Assembly (NCBI GenBank): GCA_029204045.2 | Contig: CM055063.1 | Span: 44,435,345 to 44,499,344 of the forward strand | Direction of reading: 5' to 3' | Length of the DNA stretch: 64,000 nt | From: Tillandsia leiboldiana | Taxonomy: Eukaryota; Streptophyta; Magnoliopsida; Poales; Bromeliaceae | Part shown: positions 34,301 through 46,377 of the stretch, piece by piece | Layout of the letters: every line of letters starts with the position of its first letter | How positions within the stretch are numbered: position 1 is the stretch's first letter | The notes under the pieces: model-generated | Database searches by the model: none | The model's input: only the letters and a program-made list of their open reading frames with translations | Told to the model about the DNA's origin: nothing | Made by a program: the position numbers and the translations under genes

Positions 34301-34833
34301 ACCAACCGTGGCATGAGATTGTATCTCTTAAGGATCCCTTTTGAGGGTAGCCCGCGGTTGAGTAGTCCACTCGGGTGGTTTTGGATCGGGAAGTAACCGA
34401 ATGAAGACCCTTGCTTATTGGATTCTTTCCCTTATTGGATGAATGTGTGGGTATGCTTCGGGTCGCCTTGTTGAGATTGGCACTAGGATGTGGTTATTTT
34501 CGTTTTCCCCAGCTTTTATTGGAGCCCCTCTAGTATTTCACGTCTCAGCTCAGGAGTTATGTGTTTTTGGATCCCTCGCCCGTGATTGACTTGCCCCTTT
34601 GAGATCTGTGATTGTTGGAGTACGAGGGACGCCCGTTGCGATTTCTGGCTCGTGAGATGAGAGAATTGCACATCGGGCCATGCCGTACTTGTTGTTGTTG
34701 TTGTTGTTGGGAAGTAATCACAGGGAGTGAGTGGTGTTTGGGGAGCTGGAGGCGTTATTGATGGATATCTACCCGTGGTATTTGTGACTCCTGGTGGACT
34801 TGAGCTTGTTTCGAGGACGAAACTTTCTTTTAG

Positions 34834-34843
34834 TGGGGGAGGA
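34834..34843 (+). other. Tekay-F polypurine tract
   Basis: TGGGGGAGGA directly before TGTGAAG of the 3' LTR. Confidence 0.88.
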
Positions 34844-35069
34844 TGTGAAGACCCGAAATTCCCACTATTAGACTACTGTTGCATCTGCAGCTTCTGGAGG
34901 CCTTTGTGGCGTGGCGGTGGTATTTGTGCACCGATTGGACATTGTGATGGACCCGGTGTGTTAAATGGATCACGAGAGTAGTCTAATAATCCTGTCGGAT
35001 GTTTAGAAGTGGTTTCGCGTGCAAGGGATATTAATATTGGACTCAGCGCGAAGTTTGGACCCATGATCA

Positions 35070-38000
35070 TGTAGTGGCCCAGGTTTTCGTACTGTGTTTC
35101 CCGTGAATCCTGGGTGAGAAACATCTATTATTGGTGTATTAGGTCCACAGTGCATCAAAGGGATGCTACGGATGGACACAGTGTGGTATTTACTGTTGGT
35201 TTGACCTTCGGAGGTAATTGCCGAATTTTAGAAAATGATTTGGGCCAATCGGAGGCCGTATTTGAATTCAGCGCGGAAAAACGCTTGAAAACGGCTATTT
35301 ACTTATTTATTTTGGAGTCCGGATGCCCAAAAATGGACCCCCGGAAGTTTTCTGCGCAAATTGGTGCATGGGGGGACCGGTGGACCGGCCAGGGACACGT
35401 GGCGGCTCCTCATTGGGCCGGCGCACGCCTCCCGGTCCACGGAAAGGGCCACCGGTGCATGGTGGACCGGCGGGCCACGTGGCAGCACGCGGTTGGGCCG
35501 GTGCAGGGCGCGCGGCGCACGGGAGGGTGCGCGGGCAGCGCGGGCAGGCCGGGCAGGCGCGGAGGGGGCGTGGTGCACGGTGGATCGGGGCGCGCCACGT
35601 GGCGGCCCCGGGTTGGCTGGTCCATGTGCGCGTGGCGCACGCGGCGCCATGCGGCGGCGGCCGTACGCGCACATGGGCGCACGTGGGCGCACGTGGGCGC
35701 ACGTGGGCGCACGTGGCGGCGGTGCCCGCCGACAGCCGTGTCGGGCGGGGCCACGTGTCGCCACGCGGTTGGCTGGGGCACCCACCTTGCCGCCAATCAC
35801 GGGGGACACGTGGCGCTTCCCCGTTGGGCCGCACGGCTGCCGCCTGTTTGGCGGACACGTGTCGGGCCCTGGGGGCGGGTCGGACGGGCGAAGGGTGCGG
35901 CCGATCCGCTGTGCGAGCGGGGCGTGGGCCAGGCTCCACTGTGCACGCCCGGAAATTGCTGGGCCGGGCCGCACTGTGTGCGCCCGAATTGGGCGGGCCG
36001 CACTGTTTGCGCCCGAATTTCGGGACATATTGGAAATTAATCCAATTGTTTTGTGGGCCTATTTAAAGGCCTCCCCTCCCTTCTTTTTCTCGGTTTTTCG
36101 AGAGATAGAGAGGGAACCTGTGGGAGGGGCCTTAAGAGAAGTTTTTCATCTTCTTATTTTCTACCTCGTGGTGTGTTCCCAGATTTTCTGGAAGTTCGAC
36201 AGCGGCGATCCGGATTTTACAGTGTGCCCCGTTTTTCCCCCAATCTCGGCCCGTTATCGTCGCATTTCAGTCCGAGGAGTCCCCTGTGCAGTACAGGAGT
36301 CCTCTTTCGACGATTTCTTCGCTGGTGTGTTCCTAAGAGGTAGGGCTTCGTTTTCCGTGTTGGTGGTTTCTCTGGATTCCGATTCCTTGGCACGATTCCC
36401 GAGGTGTTTTGACCCCCTCTTTTGCTGTTTGGGTTTTTGGACAGCGGCAACTTCGACGAATTGTTTCTCCGCGTAGGACTATCAGATTGAGGCGATTCAA
36501 GAGTCGATTTTGGGCTACTTTTCGCGAGGAACACAACCGTGATTTTTCTGAGATTTTAGGAGCTCGGGACAGAGGTGAAATTCCTCGTTTTGCGTGCTGA
36601 TTATAAAAATAGCAAATCTGTTTTGAGACTTGTAGTTCTTACACCGTATACACTTATGTGATGTTGTAGGATACTGTTTCAGCTGACGGTGTGCATAGAG
36701 GACAGCGGGTATTTTCTTGGGTATTGGGCATGCTTTTCGAGGTGGGTGGTTGTTGCTTACCTCATTACTGACTATCTCACTAGGAGTATTAGAGATTCCC
36801 GACTTTAAACAGATAATCGGTACTTGTACTCATGAAATGCATAAGTAAACCCCACAAATAATATGACAGCTCATTTATGGTAAACTGGGACACTGTTGTT
36901 GGACATATGCTGTAAACTATCAGCGCATGCAATAGTCTTATCATATAACCATCTTTTCTAAATAAATACCCAACACTTTCCTTCTGTTTTTAAATGCGAA
37001 CCTTTGCATGCTTGTTTGGACATCTAAATGGACTACTATTTATTGCTACACTATCTTTGGGACTTGACTTAGGAGAAACCATGTTTCACTATTCTCCTTC
37101 GCATTTGGATATATGTTGCTCGGTTTGAGCAGGGTTTGGGATAGTGTAGTTGAGGCTTGAGTCTGGGACAGGTTTGACTCGATTATATATTGTGGGGTAT
37201 TGTGGTAACCGCGGACATGAGGCGGTTAGCCAGATATTGTTTATGATATCAGATTGTGGACTTATAGGGTGTTGCGGTGACCGCGGACATTAGGCGGTTG
37301 ACCGGATGTTCACTTATGCATCAGATTGGGTTTCAGATTTTCCTAGTGGATGGTGTTTCCCACTTGTTGATTACTATTGCGTCTGATTGGGGATCAGGGT
37401 TACTTTAGTGGATGGATATTTCCCACTTTGATCATAGTCATGATCCAGTCCTGCTATTGTGAGACATTGGTTACAGAGATGCTTGATACAGAGGTACTTT
37501 ACTCGTGTGGGTCGCTCCCCTCGAGTGCCACTCCGGAGTAGGCTTTACACCGTGCCGAGCGCCGGGCACCTTGATGAGTTGCGATTGGTGACAGAGCAGG
37601 CAGTGCCAGTACTTCCTGGCCCTTTGATTGGGTTTCTTTGGGCAGTTAGATTTACAGTTGCATGCATATACCGTAACCTTTGGCACAGCATCTAGAGGCA
37701 TAGTAGTGGTAGTTTCTCTTTTTCCAGCAGTCTATATTGCATACCACTGTTCCTTCCTTTTTGCCTCTTATAGTCCTAGTGGGTGTGTCTGCATTTGAGG
37801 TTTTACCCACTAGGGGAGGCTACTGGTTTATCTAGTAGTTCTCACCCCCATTGTTGTTTTCTGTCTTCTTCCCTTTGTTTTGCAGAGTCATCTGCGCGAG
37901 CTGCTGGGCCATCAGCGGCTGATCGAGGTAAGAGGATTGCGGACTAGCTAGATCATCTACCCCGACTGTGAGAGTAGCTGGACTTTTATTGCACCCCTTT

Positions 38001-38277
38001 TGTATCTCAGATTACAGTAGTTTACTTTTGGGACTGGTTTAGCCAGCTGTTTGTATTTTGGTTAGTGAGCTGGGAGTTTATTGTACTTTATTTCAGCTTG
38101 TATCTTATTTCCAGTCTGAGATTACTTATAGTTCTTTTAGTTCAGCTCTATTTATGCTCTTCTATTGTATATCTTATATCTGAGCAGGTTACCAGCGCTT
38201 CGTGTACATGGAAAATTCTGTGTGCACGGCGGATCTGTTGGCGAGCCTGGGTCCTGGTTTACACCCGGGGCGTGACA
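35070..38277 (+). mobile_element. Solo LTR G (Tekay type), the innermost insertion
   Basis: 3208 bp, TGTAGTGG...CGTGACA, flanked by GATCA at 35065-35069 and 38278-38282. The uninterrupted site is visible at 27355-27370. It has a distinct promoter: a dense G-box cluster (35390-35870), the TTGCGCCCGAATTTCGGG motif, and TATTTAAA at 36060-36067. The conserved GGTCGCTCCCCTCGAGTGCC block lies near 37507. The apparent ORFs (up to 371 codons) in the GC-rich stretch overlap in several frames and are not genes. Confidence 0.95.
35390..35870 (+). promoter_or_regulatory. G-box cluster upstream of the TATA box of LTR G
   Basis: About ten CACGTG hexamers in 480 bp, including four in a 10-bp-period run of GCGCACGTGG near 35670-35715. 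The rest are in CCACGTGGC or ACACGTGTC contexts. TATTTAAA follows at 36060-36067. Such density is far above chance and resembles abscisic-acid or light-responsive plant promoters. Actual responsiveness is inference. Confidence 0.65.
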
Positions 38278-41200
38278 GATCACCTCTCCGGATGCCTTCG
38301 GGATTTTTTTTAGAATTGGTATTTGGCCAATCGGACTTTAGAAATGGACCCGGCACGAAAATCAGATCAAGTGGACTTTCCGGGGGCTTTCGGCAAAATT
38401 TCGGATGAGAATTTGGAGAATCGGACTTCGTATTTGGATTCAGCGCGCGAAAACGTTGGAAATCGACTATTTACATGTATTTTTCTGAGTCCGGACGCGC
38501 GAAAACGGACAACCCGAAGTTTACAGTGTTTTTCGGGTGCATAGTGGACCGGTGGACCGGAGGGGGTGCCACGTGGCGGCTCCGCATTGGGTCCGTACGC
38601 CACGTGGCAGGCGTAGAGGCACGGCGCAGCAGGCCCGGCCCACGCAGCAGGCGCGGGCAGGCCGGGCAGGCGCGGGCAGCGGCGCGGGCTGGCACTGTCG
38701 AGGGCGGATCGGATAAGGGAGGCCACGTGTCGCCTCCCGATTGGCCGCGTGGATCGCCCTGTCGGGAGGCGACACGTGGCGGCGATCGGGCGCGGGGGCT
38801 TCTGCGCGGGAGCGTGCCGATTTGCGACGCGTGGCGGCCCGGCAGCACAGTGCCGGGCCGGCCCGTTACTGTAGCATCAGGGGGAAAATTCCTGGGGTGC
38901 TTCTTCTTCTTTGGTTTAAATTGAGTTTTCTTTCTCCTTTTTGGGGCTTTTGGAGAGGTTTTTCTCAGTGAGGTTTTTACCAGAGCTTCCCCAACCTCTC
39001 TTCTACAACACTAGATTTTTGGAGGATTTTTGGAGGCCATTTGGATCATCTTCTCCATCAACACTTGAGGACATCACCATTGCTACTTCACAGCCCTCTC
39101 CGTCGCGTTTCAGTGCGAAAATTCCCCAGGACTCATTTCTTGGAATTTCGAGCTCATTTTTGGTTCTATGTTTTCACAAGAGGTAAGGCTACAATCTTTG
39201 TATTCAACTTTTCCCCCAGATATTACGATTTTACAGAGTTTTATGGCTATCTTTGGGACCCCTTTGTTTCAGTCTGGGGTTTTGAGCAATCTGTGGTATT
39301 TTGGCTTTTCTGAATTATAGGGGTGGAATTTTTGGATGATTTTTGTGGGGGAATTTCCAGGACTCGAAGATCTAAGATATTGGTAAGTATCATTCTCCCC
39401 AGATCTGAGTTTTTATTAGGGTTTATGCATGATCTCTAGAACACCTTGCTGCATTCGTGTACAGTTGGAACTTGGTGGATAGTTTAAAGTGTTTATGGGT
39501 TTTCTCCTTCATCCGAGCACGAAATTTGGAGTTCTTTAGCTCAAAATGTATCTACTCTTGACAAGGAATCCAATGGTACCACTCTTGTAGGATTTGGAGC
39601 ACGTTTGGTTAGGTAACTTTAATGATCTTTTCAAGTGCTGTTATAAGGATTACTGCAGTCCCTGTTTTAGTTTTGATTTGAGCAATGCACCTTGGAATGC
39701 AGATAACTTTGTGGAGATAAGGTCTTTTTCAGAAATTCAAGTTGGGACTTCTTCTTGACTTCAAGGTGAGCAATTTCTCTTTTGTGATCTGTGGATAAAT
39801 CCCTTTGGAAGGGCCACGATTTTAAGCTTGGAATGCTAGCATGTTTATGTTAGCAGTTTTGGACAGCATGGTGATATTTGTGGTGTTTGAATGTTAGGGG
39901 AAATTAATGGTGGATTGTTGAGGACTTGAAGGTATTTGTATGAAGAGGAGATCTTTGTTTTTACTGTTGGAGACTTCATTTTGAGGCATTTGAGGTTGCA
40001 TATACTATTTATTTAACCTCGTTGCTCTTGCTGAAATTCTGGATTTTTAATTGCGCGGTGTGCATTGTTTCAGTGGTTGTGCCCAATCTGTGAGGTGGAT
40101 TTGGATGATTTCCGCGGCATCAGACTCCTGAGAGGATAAGGATTACTCACGCCAAATTTCAGCTAAAGCGGGCAGTGGATCGTCAAGTTTCAGGTGGGTG
40201 TTTCGTCTCCAAAACCGGTGGACGGTTCTCTAATTCTATGTATTAAAATGCATGCATGTTAGTGTACCAATATCTGATTGAGATGCAAGTTTGGTGATGA
40301 CATTGGTTCGAGGAATTGTATTATATGATATTGAGATACGCCTGATGGAAACTTGTAAGATAGTATAATTATATCTGATAATTTGAGAGCATGCATAATT
40401 TGTTGTACAAACTATAGCCTTGAGAGGTGAGCACAAGAATGATATAGTTCATGTGGATTGGGGCTTTCATGATTCAGGGTACACTTTAGATATCTTCGAG
40501 ATATTATATGTTCGATGAATGTTTTTACCTATGCTAGTTGAGAGCATGTTTAGGGAGATGAGACTTATGTTACTTGGTTTTAGTGTTTATATCCCTTGAT
40601 GTTCCCTGCTCATGTTTTAGTTTATTTAATGCTATTTTAGAACTTGACCTAGCACCCCGTCATATGCTGCATGCTTAACCAGACCAGTAGAGAACCTTCA
40701 CTTGGGCTAGGTTCTTTTATTCTTTAGATTTCCCACACTTTGCATCTTTCCTGGACATAGTGTTGCCTCGCCTGGGTAGCGGGGCGAGGGTCGGGTTTCT
40801 GTGGGACTTTGTTGCACTCGTGCCTGGGGGCAGAGTGTAGTCTGGTAGATGAGTTTAGTTCGTGCTAGTGTCGTGGGGATCCGTTGAGTAGACGATGGTC
40901 CCGGACCGTCGAGTATCTTCCGGTCAGTGTTGTTGGGAACCGTTGGGGTTGACGGTGGTCCCAGGTCGTTGAGTGTGGTCCGACCTGTGTTGCTGGCCCT
41001 GAGTTGTGGGTCGTTCCTGGCTGTGGAGTATCTCCAGCCAGTGTGTTTGTGCTGTGGGCTGTTGGTGAGGCTAGTGTCTCGTGTTTCGCGTGAGCTGATC
41101 AGCTGAGTCGTCGAGAGTGCTCCGACTGTTGTGCGAGATGTTTGAGGATTTTGAGTCTTTCCGTTCAGAGCGTGAGCGTGGATTTTGGACTATAGCCTGC

Positions 41201-42208
41201 AGTGCCACTTGAGCTCGACAGAGTGCGCAGATACCCTTGTCCTCGTTGGGGTCGCTCCCCTCGAGTGCCACGTCCGGGGTGGGTCTGCACTTTGGTATCG
41301 CGACTTGTCGACGCCGTCCCTCTGACTGGGCCAGTTAGTGGCAGTTTACGGACGCCGTCCCTCTGACTGGGCCAGTTAGTGGCAGTTACGGACGCAGTCC
41401 CTCTGGCTGGGCCAGTTAGTGGCAGCTACGGACATACCTACAGCAGTAGGTAGGCGTAGGTTTGACTTGACCCTATGTGGCAGTCAGTATAGATTGGGTG
41501 ACTGTATTGTGTGAGTTAGTAGATGCATCATATTTCCGTCTGTTTCATTTTCTTGAGCATCTAGATAGAGGCATAGTAGCTGTAGAGTTACTTTTCCAGC
41601 CCTTTCATATCAGTATTATTATTGTTACTTTATGCCTCTAGTAGACTTAGTGGGCAGACCGTCGGGCTTGTTGACGGCACCCACTGAGAACTACTGTGGG
41701 ATGTAGTTCTCACACCCGTCGTGGTGTCTTTTCCCCAGGAACTCCTACTACTGTTCCTGTTGCTCCTGTTGCTGATCCTTCTGACCGAGGCGAGAGAGTC
41801 GCGAGCTAGTTCCCTACCCGTCGTTGGAGTGTAGCGGTACCCCTTCAGAGGAGAGCTTCAGTAGATTAGTTTATTTCTTTTTCCTCTTTTGAGAGACTGA
41901 TGTAGTGAGGATATTTTTGTATTGAGAGCTTGTACACGTATGTATTTATTGGAGATATCTCCCTTTTGAGTTTTGTATCAGAGGATTTTGTTTATGATCA
42001 TTTTGGGAGATAGATTTTGTACCTTACTTTTCAGTTGTACAGTGATTCAGATTTTATTACAGCAGTTTTTTCTTCAGCTCTGATATCTATTTAGTTGTTA
42101 GATGATACTTTTGCAGGTTGGACGCTTCGCCTATGCGGGATTTCGCATAGGTGGCGGATCTGTTGGCGATCCCGGGTCGCAGTTTCGACCCCGGGGCGTG
42201 ACAGCTGG

Positions 42209-45200
42209 GACTAAGGGAAGTGCAACCATGCTATTGCATGGCTTCCATGCAGCTCGAATAAGGGCCCCGGCCATGGATGATCCGAGATTGAGGCCATTAA
42301 TGGCGGCCGGCAATCCGGCGATCTCCGACGGCGGGGACAAGTCCGGCCCTTCCTAAAAGCTTGCTAGGAAGCTATTGGTGCTGTCTTTTGCACCCGAAAT
42401 CCAATGAGTGGAAAGTTGCCATTGTTGGTGAAGAAGCTCCAATTCGAGCTTGCTCCACCGCCGCCGCCGCCGCACCCCGTCACCAAGCATGGGTTCAGGT
42501 TGGTTTGGGAGGTGTTTTAGCATCAAATTGGCCAAGTGGCTGGGTCCCAGATGCTTTGGTTGAAGTATCACAATTTTCGAAGCATTGGACATCATCTTCA
42601 ATCTTGGACTCGGCCAAACCGTGGGTGCAAACTTGCACCCAAGTTGATTGGGAATACTCCTGTAACTTAGTAGATTAAGTCTATCCAAGTTGGGTGCTCC
42701 TAGGTGCCCTCTTTGCTGAGAATAAGCTTGGAACTTGTTTTGCTACATATATATGAATGATGCACACCATGTGTTTGATAAAATGCCATAGAGAGGATTT
42801 TGTTGGAATCAGGCTTCGATTTAAATATGAAAGATGCTTCAAATAGTCCCCAGAGCTTGATGCTCACTTCAGATCAAGTTGGGTCTGTGTGGATTGATGT
42901 TTGGAGCATTATGAATGTTGATTGAAGGCTAAGTGTTGGTTCTGGTTGATCCAATGATTCTGGGTTGCAAATAGAGCAAGCCCAGTGATTCATGAGGCAT
43001 TTTAAGCATGTGGTAAAAGCAGAAATTAAATTGGCACAATAAAACTTAAGTTCCAAGGTTGTCGAGCTCTAGGGTTTGTTTTATGGCCCAAGGTTGGTTC
43101 TGGGTTGTTTGCGAAGTCGCGACAGTGAGTTCTTGACTAATTTGGGGTCACTGAACGCGATGCTCGCGTTTAAATTAGGTTTTGTTGATCCAAAGAAACA
43201 AAATGGATTTTAGGCTATGTTAGTGCATATATTATGGGCCAAAATTTGCCTCGGGACCCGTGCTGCCACAAATGAGTGAGCACAGTGTCCAGCAAGACAT
43301 AAGTAACCTGTTGGAAGTGACGGAATGTTAAAATGAATCTCCAGTTAAAAGAACGAGCGAAAACAGTGCCCAAACTGGCACTAAAAGTGAAAATTTAAAA
43401 GCCCTAGGGGTCTAGATGCAAAAGTCACATCATATACTGGTTAGTAAGTTGATTCCTGAACCTTAATTCACATTCAGGGTTATTCGGTAGCATCTGGTGT
43501 GCTGAGCGTACAGTTGGTTCAGTTTAGCCGCCTGCGTTATATCAGGTGGGTTATTTTCGGTTCGGGCTTTATCAGTTCGGCCCTCGGTGTACGGTATTGG
43601 TTGGACTGCTGTTTTTGGTAACCTAGTTTATCTTGAGCCTGTCTGTCTTTGGTTGCAATATATATTACTGTTAGTTGCTTTGACTGATTGGCCATTTCGT
43701 AGTTGCACTCCTATGCTTGATTATTATATTGATCTACCAATGCTTGAGCCTGCCCTTCCTTTGATTCAGTTATTTGCTACGTTATACCTGCTTTATGCCT
43801 GATTATGATCTTCTTTAGTGATCTTTACCATATCTGCTGATTAGTTGTTTCCAGTGGTTATATTATTGCTCTACATATTGCCATGCCTGTTTGGTCATCT
43901 GATAGTTGAGCTTGCTTCCTTGTTGTTCGCCTGTTATGCTGCTAAATACATGATCTTCTAAAATAAATATTTTTACCAAGCCTTGTAGGGTAGCCTGAGT
44001 CCGTTCTTGTTTGATAGGACAAGGGCAAGGCTCTATGAGGTTTGGGACCCAAAAACCTATTGTTTTCAAAGGTTTTCTTAAAAACATGTGTTTAGTTGCA
44101 TAAGGGGTTAGTCTGTCTGATTGGTTGTTAGATGTTGAGCTACGTCTGTTATCAGTTCTATTCTGCCTTACATGATTATTCATTGTACCTCTGGTATTTA
44201 TATCTTATCTTGGAACATTTCCATGTTGGATTGGTGAGCTTGCTTGTCCTGCTGATCAAATGATACACTGCTGAACACATAGATTTATTTAACTGATGTT
44301 TTACCGAACTTCGTAGGGTCGCCGGAGTCTGTTCTTGTTTGATAGGACAAAGGCACTACTCTGCGAGGTTTAGACCTAAAACCCAAGCTTCGTAGTGTCG
44401 CCTGAGTCTGTTCTTGTTTGATAGGACGAGGGCAACGCTCTTCGGGGTTTGGACTTTTCAAAACAGTTTTCTTAAAAATATGTGTTTAAATTTTGTATCA
44501 TTTGGTTGGTCCGCATGATTGAGTTGAGTTTTTCGGTTGAGCTTATGCTGAGTTGAGATTTGCCTTGGTCTTGCATATGAGTTGAGATTCAGTTGATTTT
44601 GCCCTTACATCCCAGTGGGGATTTCCCGGCTTGTTGCCGATTACCCGGTCAGTGGACCGAGAGCTTGAGCATTTGCATTATGATCGCCCGCACCGTTGTT
44701 CTTCACGTACACTAGCGGGCTGATCCCCCGTAGCGGTGTACTTTACCGGTAAAGTGGTTAGCTGTGGCAACCCATGACCCTTGTGAAGGGAATGTCAACC
44801 AGGTGGTGCCAAGTGGGCAGCCTTGCCTGAGGTCTTGTGAAGGCCAATATGGTAGCTTGTGATTGGGTCTTTGTGTTTTCATTTATTTGATGCATGTGTT
44901 GTTAAGTTGCTTTAACATGCCTCCTTGATTCTTTGATCTGGCTTCTAGTTATCTACCTGTATATGATTCTTTGTGATGCCTTTGATTATAGTTTCATTGT
45001 TATCTTGCTGATTGTCCTACTCCTTGATGCGTTGATTATCCTGATACATGTTTGTCCTATTTTAAATTCTGCTAAAAGTATGTCCTATGCTTGTACCCAG
45101 ATTATAAGTTTTGCTTTCTTTACAGCACCAGTTATATATCTGCATATCCTAACTGTGATTATATATCTGTTGATCTTCATGATTGCCTATTTGATTATTC

Positions 45201-45676
45201 TAACCCCTGATTATTACTATCCTCTAGTATTGTATACCAGTAGGTACGATCTGCTATTTATCGGCTCGTCGTGCCCACTGGGATACACTCCGGTGTATCT
45301 CACACCCTCGGGTGACTGTTTTTCAGGCCGAGCGGGTGCTGGGATGTCGGGACGTGTTGGTGAGATTCCGTGTTAGATGTTGACCCTGGACAGCCGAAAG
45401 TTCATGTATTATTTGATGTTAAAGGAAAGAGTTGTAATTCAGATGTAAATAATTGTAAAGTTAATTGTAACTTTTGCTTGTAGTTGTACGTAGTTAGTAC
45501 TCTGATGTTGTTGCCAAGCTAGCCGTGCATATATAGAAAAGGCTCAATTCCAAAGGGGATTGGGACTCTTCTATATATGTGGCGGTCTGTCATTGCCCTG
45601 GCTGTTTTTGCAACTCTGATTTTTTTTTTAAAAAAAAAAAAATTTATACACTGGTTTTTGAACTCGGGGCGTGACA
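42209..45676 (+). repeat. LTR C, right piece
   Basis: Continues LTR C after Tekay-F. It contains three spaced copies of a repeat of about 70 bp around GTTCTTGTTTGATAGGAC (about 43980-44050, 44311-44380, 44391-44460), also present at 50-120. A T10/A13 homopolymer junction is at about 45625-45648. It ends GGGGCGTGACA. No protein gene. Confidence 0.8.
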
Positions 45677-45697
45677 GTGGGGATCCGGGTCCTCACA

Positions 45698-46377
45698 TCC
45701 TCCCCCTACTAAAGAAAGTTTTGTCCTCGAAACTAGCTCTATTCCACCAGGAGTCACAAACACCAAGGGTAAGTACTCAACATCATCATCTCCAGCTCCT
45801 AAGTCACCACTCACTCCCCGTGATTTCTCCTCAACAACAACAATAGCAGCCAGTACGGCATGGCCTAGTTGCGCAATCCTCTCATCTCTCGAGCCAGAAT
45901 TCGCAACGGGCGTCCCTCGTACTCCAAACACTCTTAGCTCTCAAATTGGAGCGAGTCAATCACGGGCGAGGGATCCAAAAGCAAAATACTCCTGAGCTGA
46001 GACGTGAAACACCACAGGGGCTCCATAAAAAAGCTGGGGGAAACAAATTAATCACGAGTGCAACACGCACCATACCACATCATGTGTCAACTCAACCAAG
46101 GCAACCCGAAGCGTACCCACACTATTTATCCAATAAGGAAAAGAGCCCTAACAAGGAGGGGTCCTCACTCGGTCACTTCCAGATCCAAACCACCCGAGTT
46201 GACTACTCAATCGCAGGCTACCCTCAAAAGGAATCCTGTAGAGATACAATCTCATGCACAGTTGGTCACTCAACATGCTATCATAACCCCAACGGACCCA
46301 CGGGTCGAAGTCGATCTCTCAACTAGTAAAGAACACCATGACAGTGGCCAAACCGTCGGTGAACGGGACTGAAAGCT
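45698..46377 (-). pseudogene. Tekay-B internal fragment, 3' end only
   Basis: Begins with the PPT complement (TCCTCCCCCTACT) and is co-linear with 15293-15960 of Tekay-A, for example CAGTACGGCATGGCC and GCAACGGGCGTCCCTCGTAC. It stops at 46377 where LTR D starts. It has no coding capacity. Either LTR D inserted here (candidate TSD AAGCT at 46373-46377) or most of the internal region was deleted. Confidence 0.75.

Larger units (their letters stand above)
31284..34843 (+). pseudogene. Tekay-F internal region: decayed gag/pol remnants
   Basis: 3.56 kb without a long ORF. 32960-33105 translates to a recognisable RT entry block (APYWISPVELRELMAQLQ). 33340-33500 covers RT palm remnants: the catalytic FIDD-equivalent at 33444-33455 reads F-P-K-D before IMIYSQSDLEYV, so one catalytic aspartate is lost. 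33630-33850 covers the RT-RNase H connection (EVRSFLDLA). A possible Gag trace lies around 31850-32040. Integrase and chromodomain are not visible. Because the same arrangement occurs in Tekay-A, the deletions predate both insertions. This is consistent with a LARD-like family. Confidence 0.8.
27139..42203 (+). mobile_element. Tekay-F: non-autonomous Ty3/gypsy element with LTRs of about 4.1 kb
   Basis: TSD GCTGG (27134-27138, 42204-42208). 5' LTR 27139-31283, PBS 31292-31304, internal 31284-34843, PPT 34834-34843, 3' LTR 34844-42203 with solo LTR G removed. The two LTRs measure 4145 and 4147 bp and are visibly almost the same, so the insertion is young. The internal region lacks any usable ORF and matches Tekay-A. 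A recent insertion of an element that cannot encode its own Pol implies mobilisation in trans. Confidence 0.93.
34844..42203 (+). repeat. Tekay-F 3' LTR, split by solo LTR G
   Basis: The LTR proper is 34844-35069 plus 38283-42203 (4147 bp), co-linear with 27139-31283. It includes the second copy of the G-box inverted repeat (38722-38780) and the triplicated unit (41310-41430). It ends CGTGACA followed by the TSD GCTGG. No gene. Confidence 0.94.
25722..45676 (+). mobile_element. Solo LTR C (plus), split by Tekay-F
   Basis: Starts TGTAGTAACC at 25722 and ends GGGGCGTGACA at 45676, with GTGGG on both sides (25717-25721, 45677-45681). Its own sequence is 25722-27138 plus 42209-45676, close to 4.9 kb, unusually long for a single LTR. 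No internal region with PBS or PPT belongs to it, so it is a solo LTR. The GGCGTGACA end groups it with Tekay-type LTRs. Confidence 0.85.
20546..46377 (-). mobile_element. Tekay-B: minus-strand Ty3/gypsy element, 3' LTR with deep nested insertions plus short internal piece
   Basis: The LTR begins at 20546 (TGTCACGCCCCGGGG) and ends at 45697 (CTCACA) once the nested insertions are set aside. The PPT complement and internal DNA follow (45698-46377). Joining across the nested C insertion restores GAGATCCGGGTC..CACA-like sequence matching the end of the Tekay-A LTR at 15280-15292, which confirms the reading. TAACC at 20541-20545 is the candidate left TSD. Its partner is outside the window. Confidence 0.8.

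Noticed and set aside
35114..36476. Overlapping ORFs up to 371 codons in LTR G
   Set aside because: High-GC G-box promoter section. Frames overlap on both strands and none resembles a known protein. The matching Tekay-F LTR section does not conserve them.
44933..45376. 147-codon hydrophobic ORF in LTR C
   Set aside because: T-rich LTR sequence gives Leu/Ile/Tyr-rich translation. No conserved motif, and it lies inside a solo LTR.
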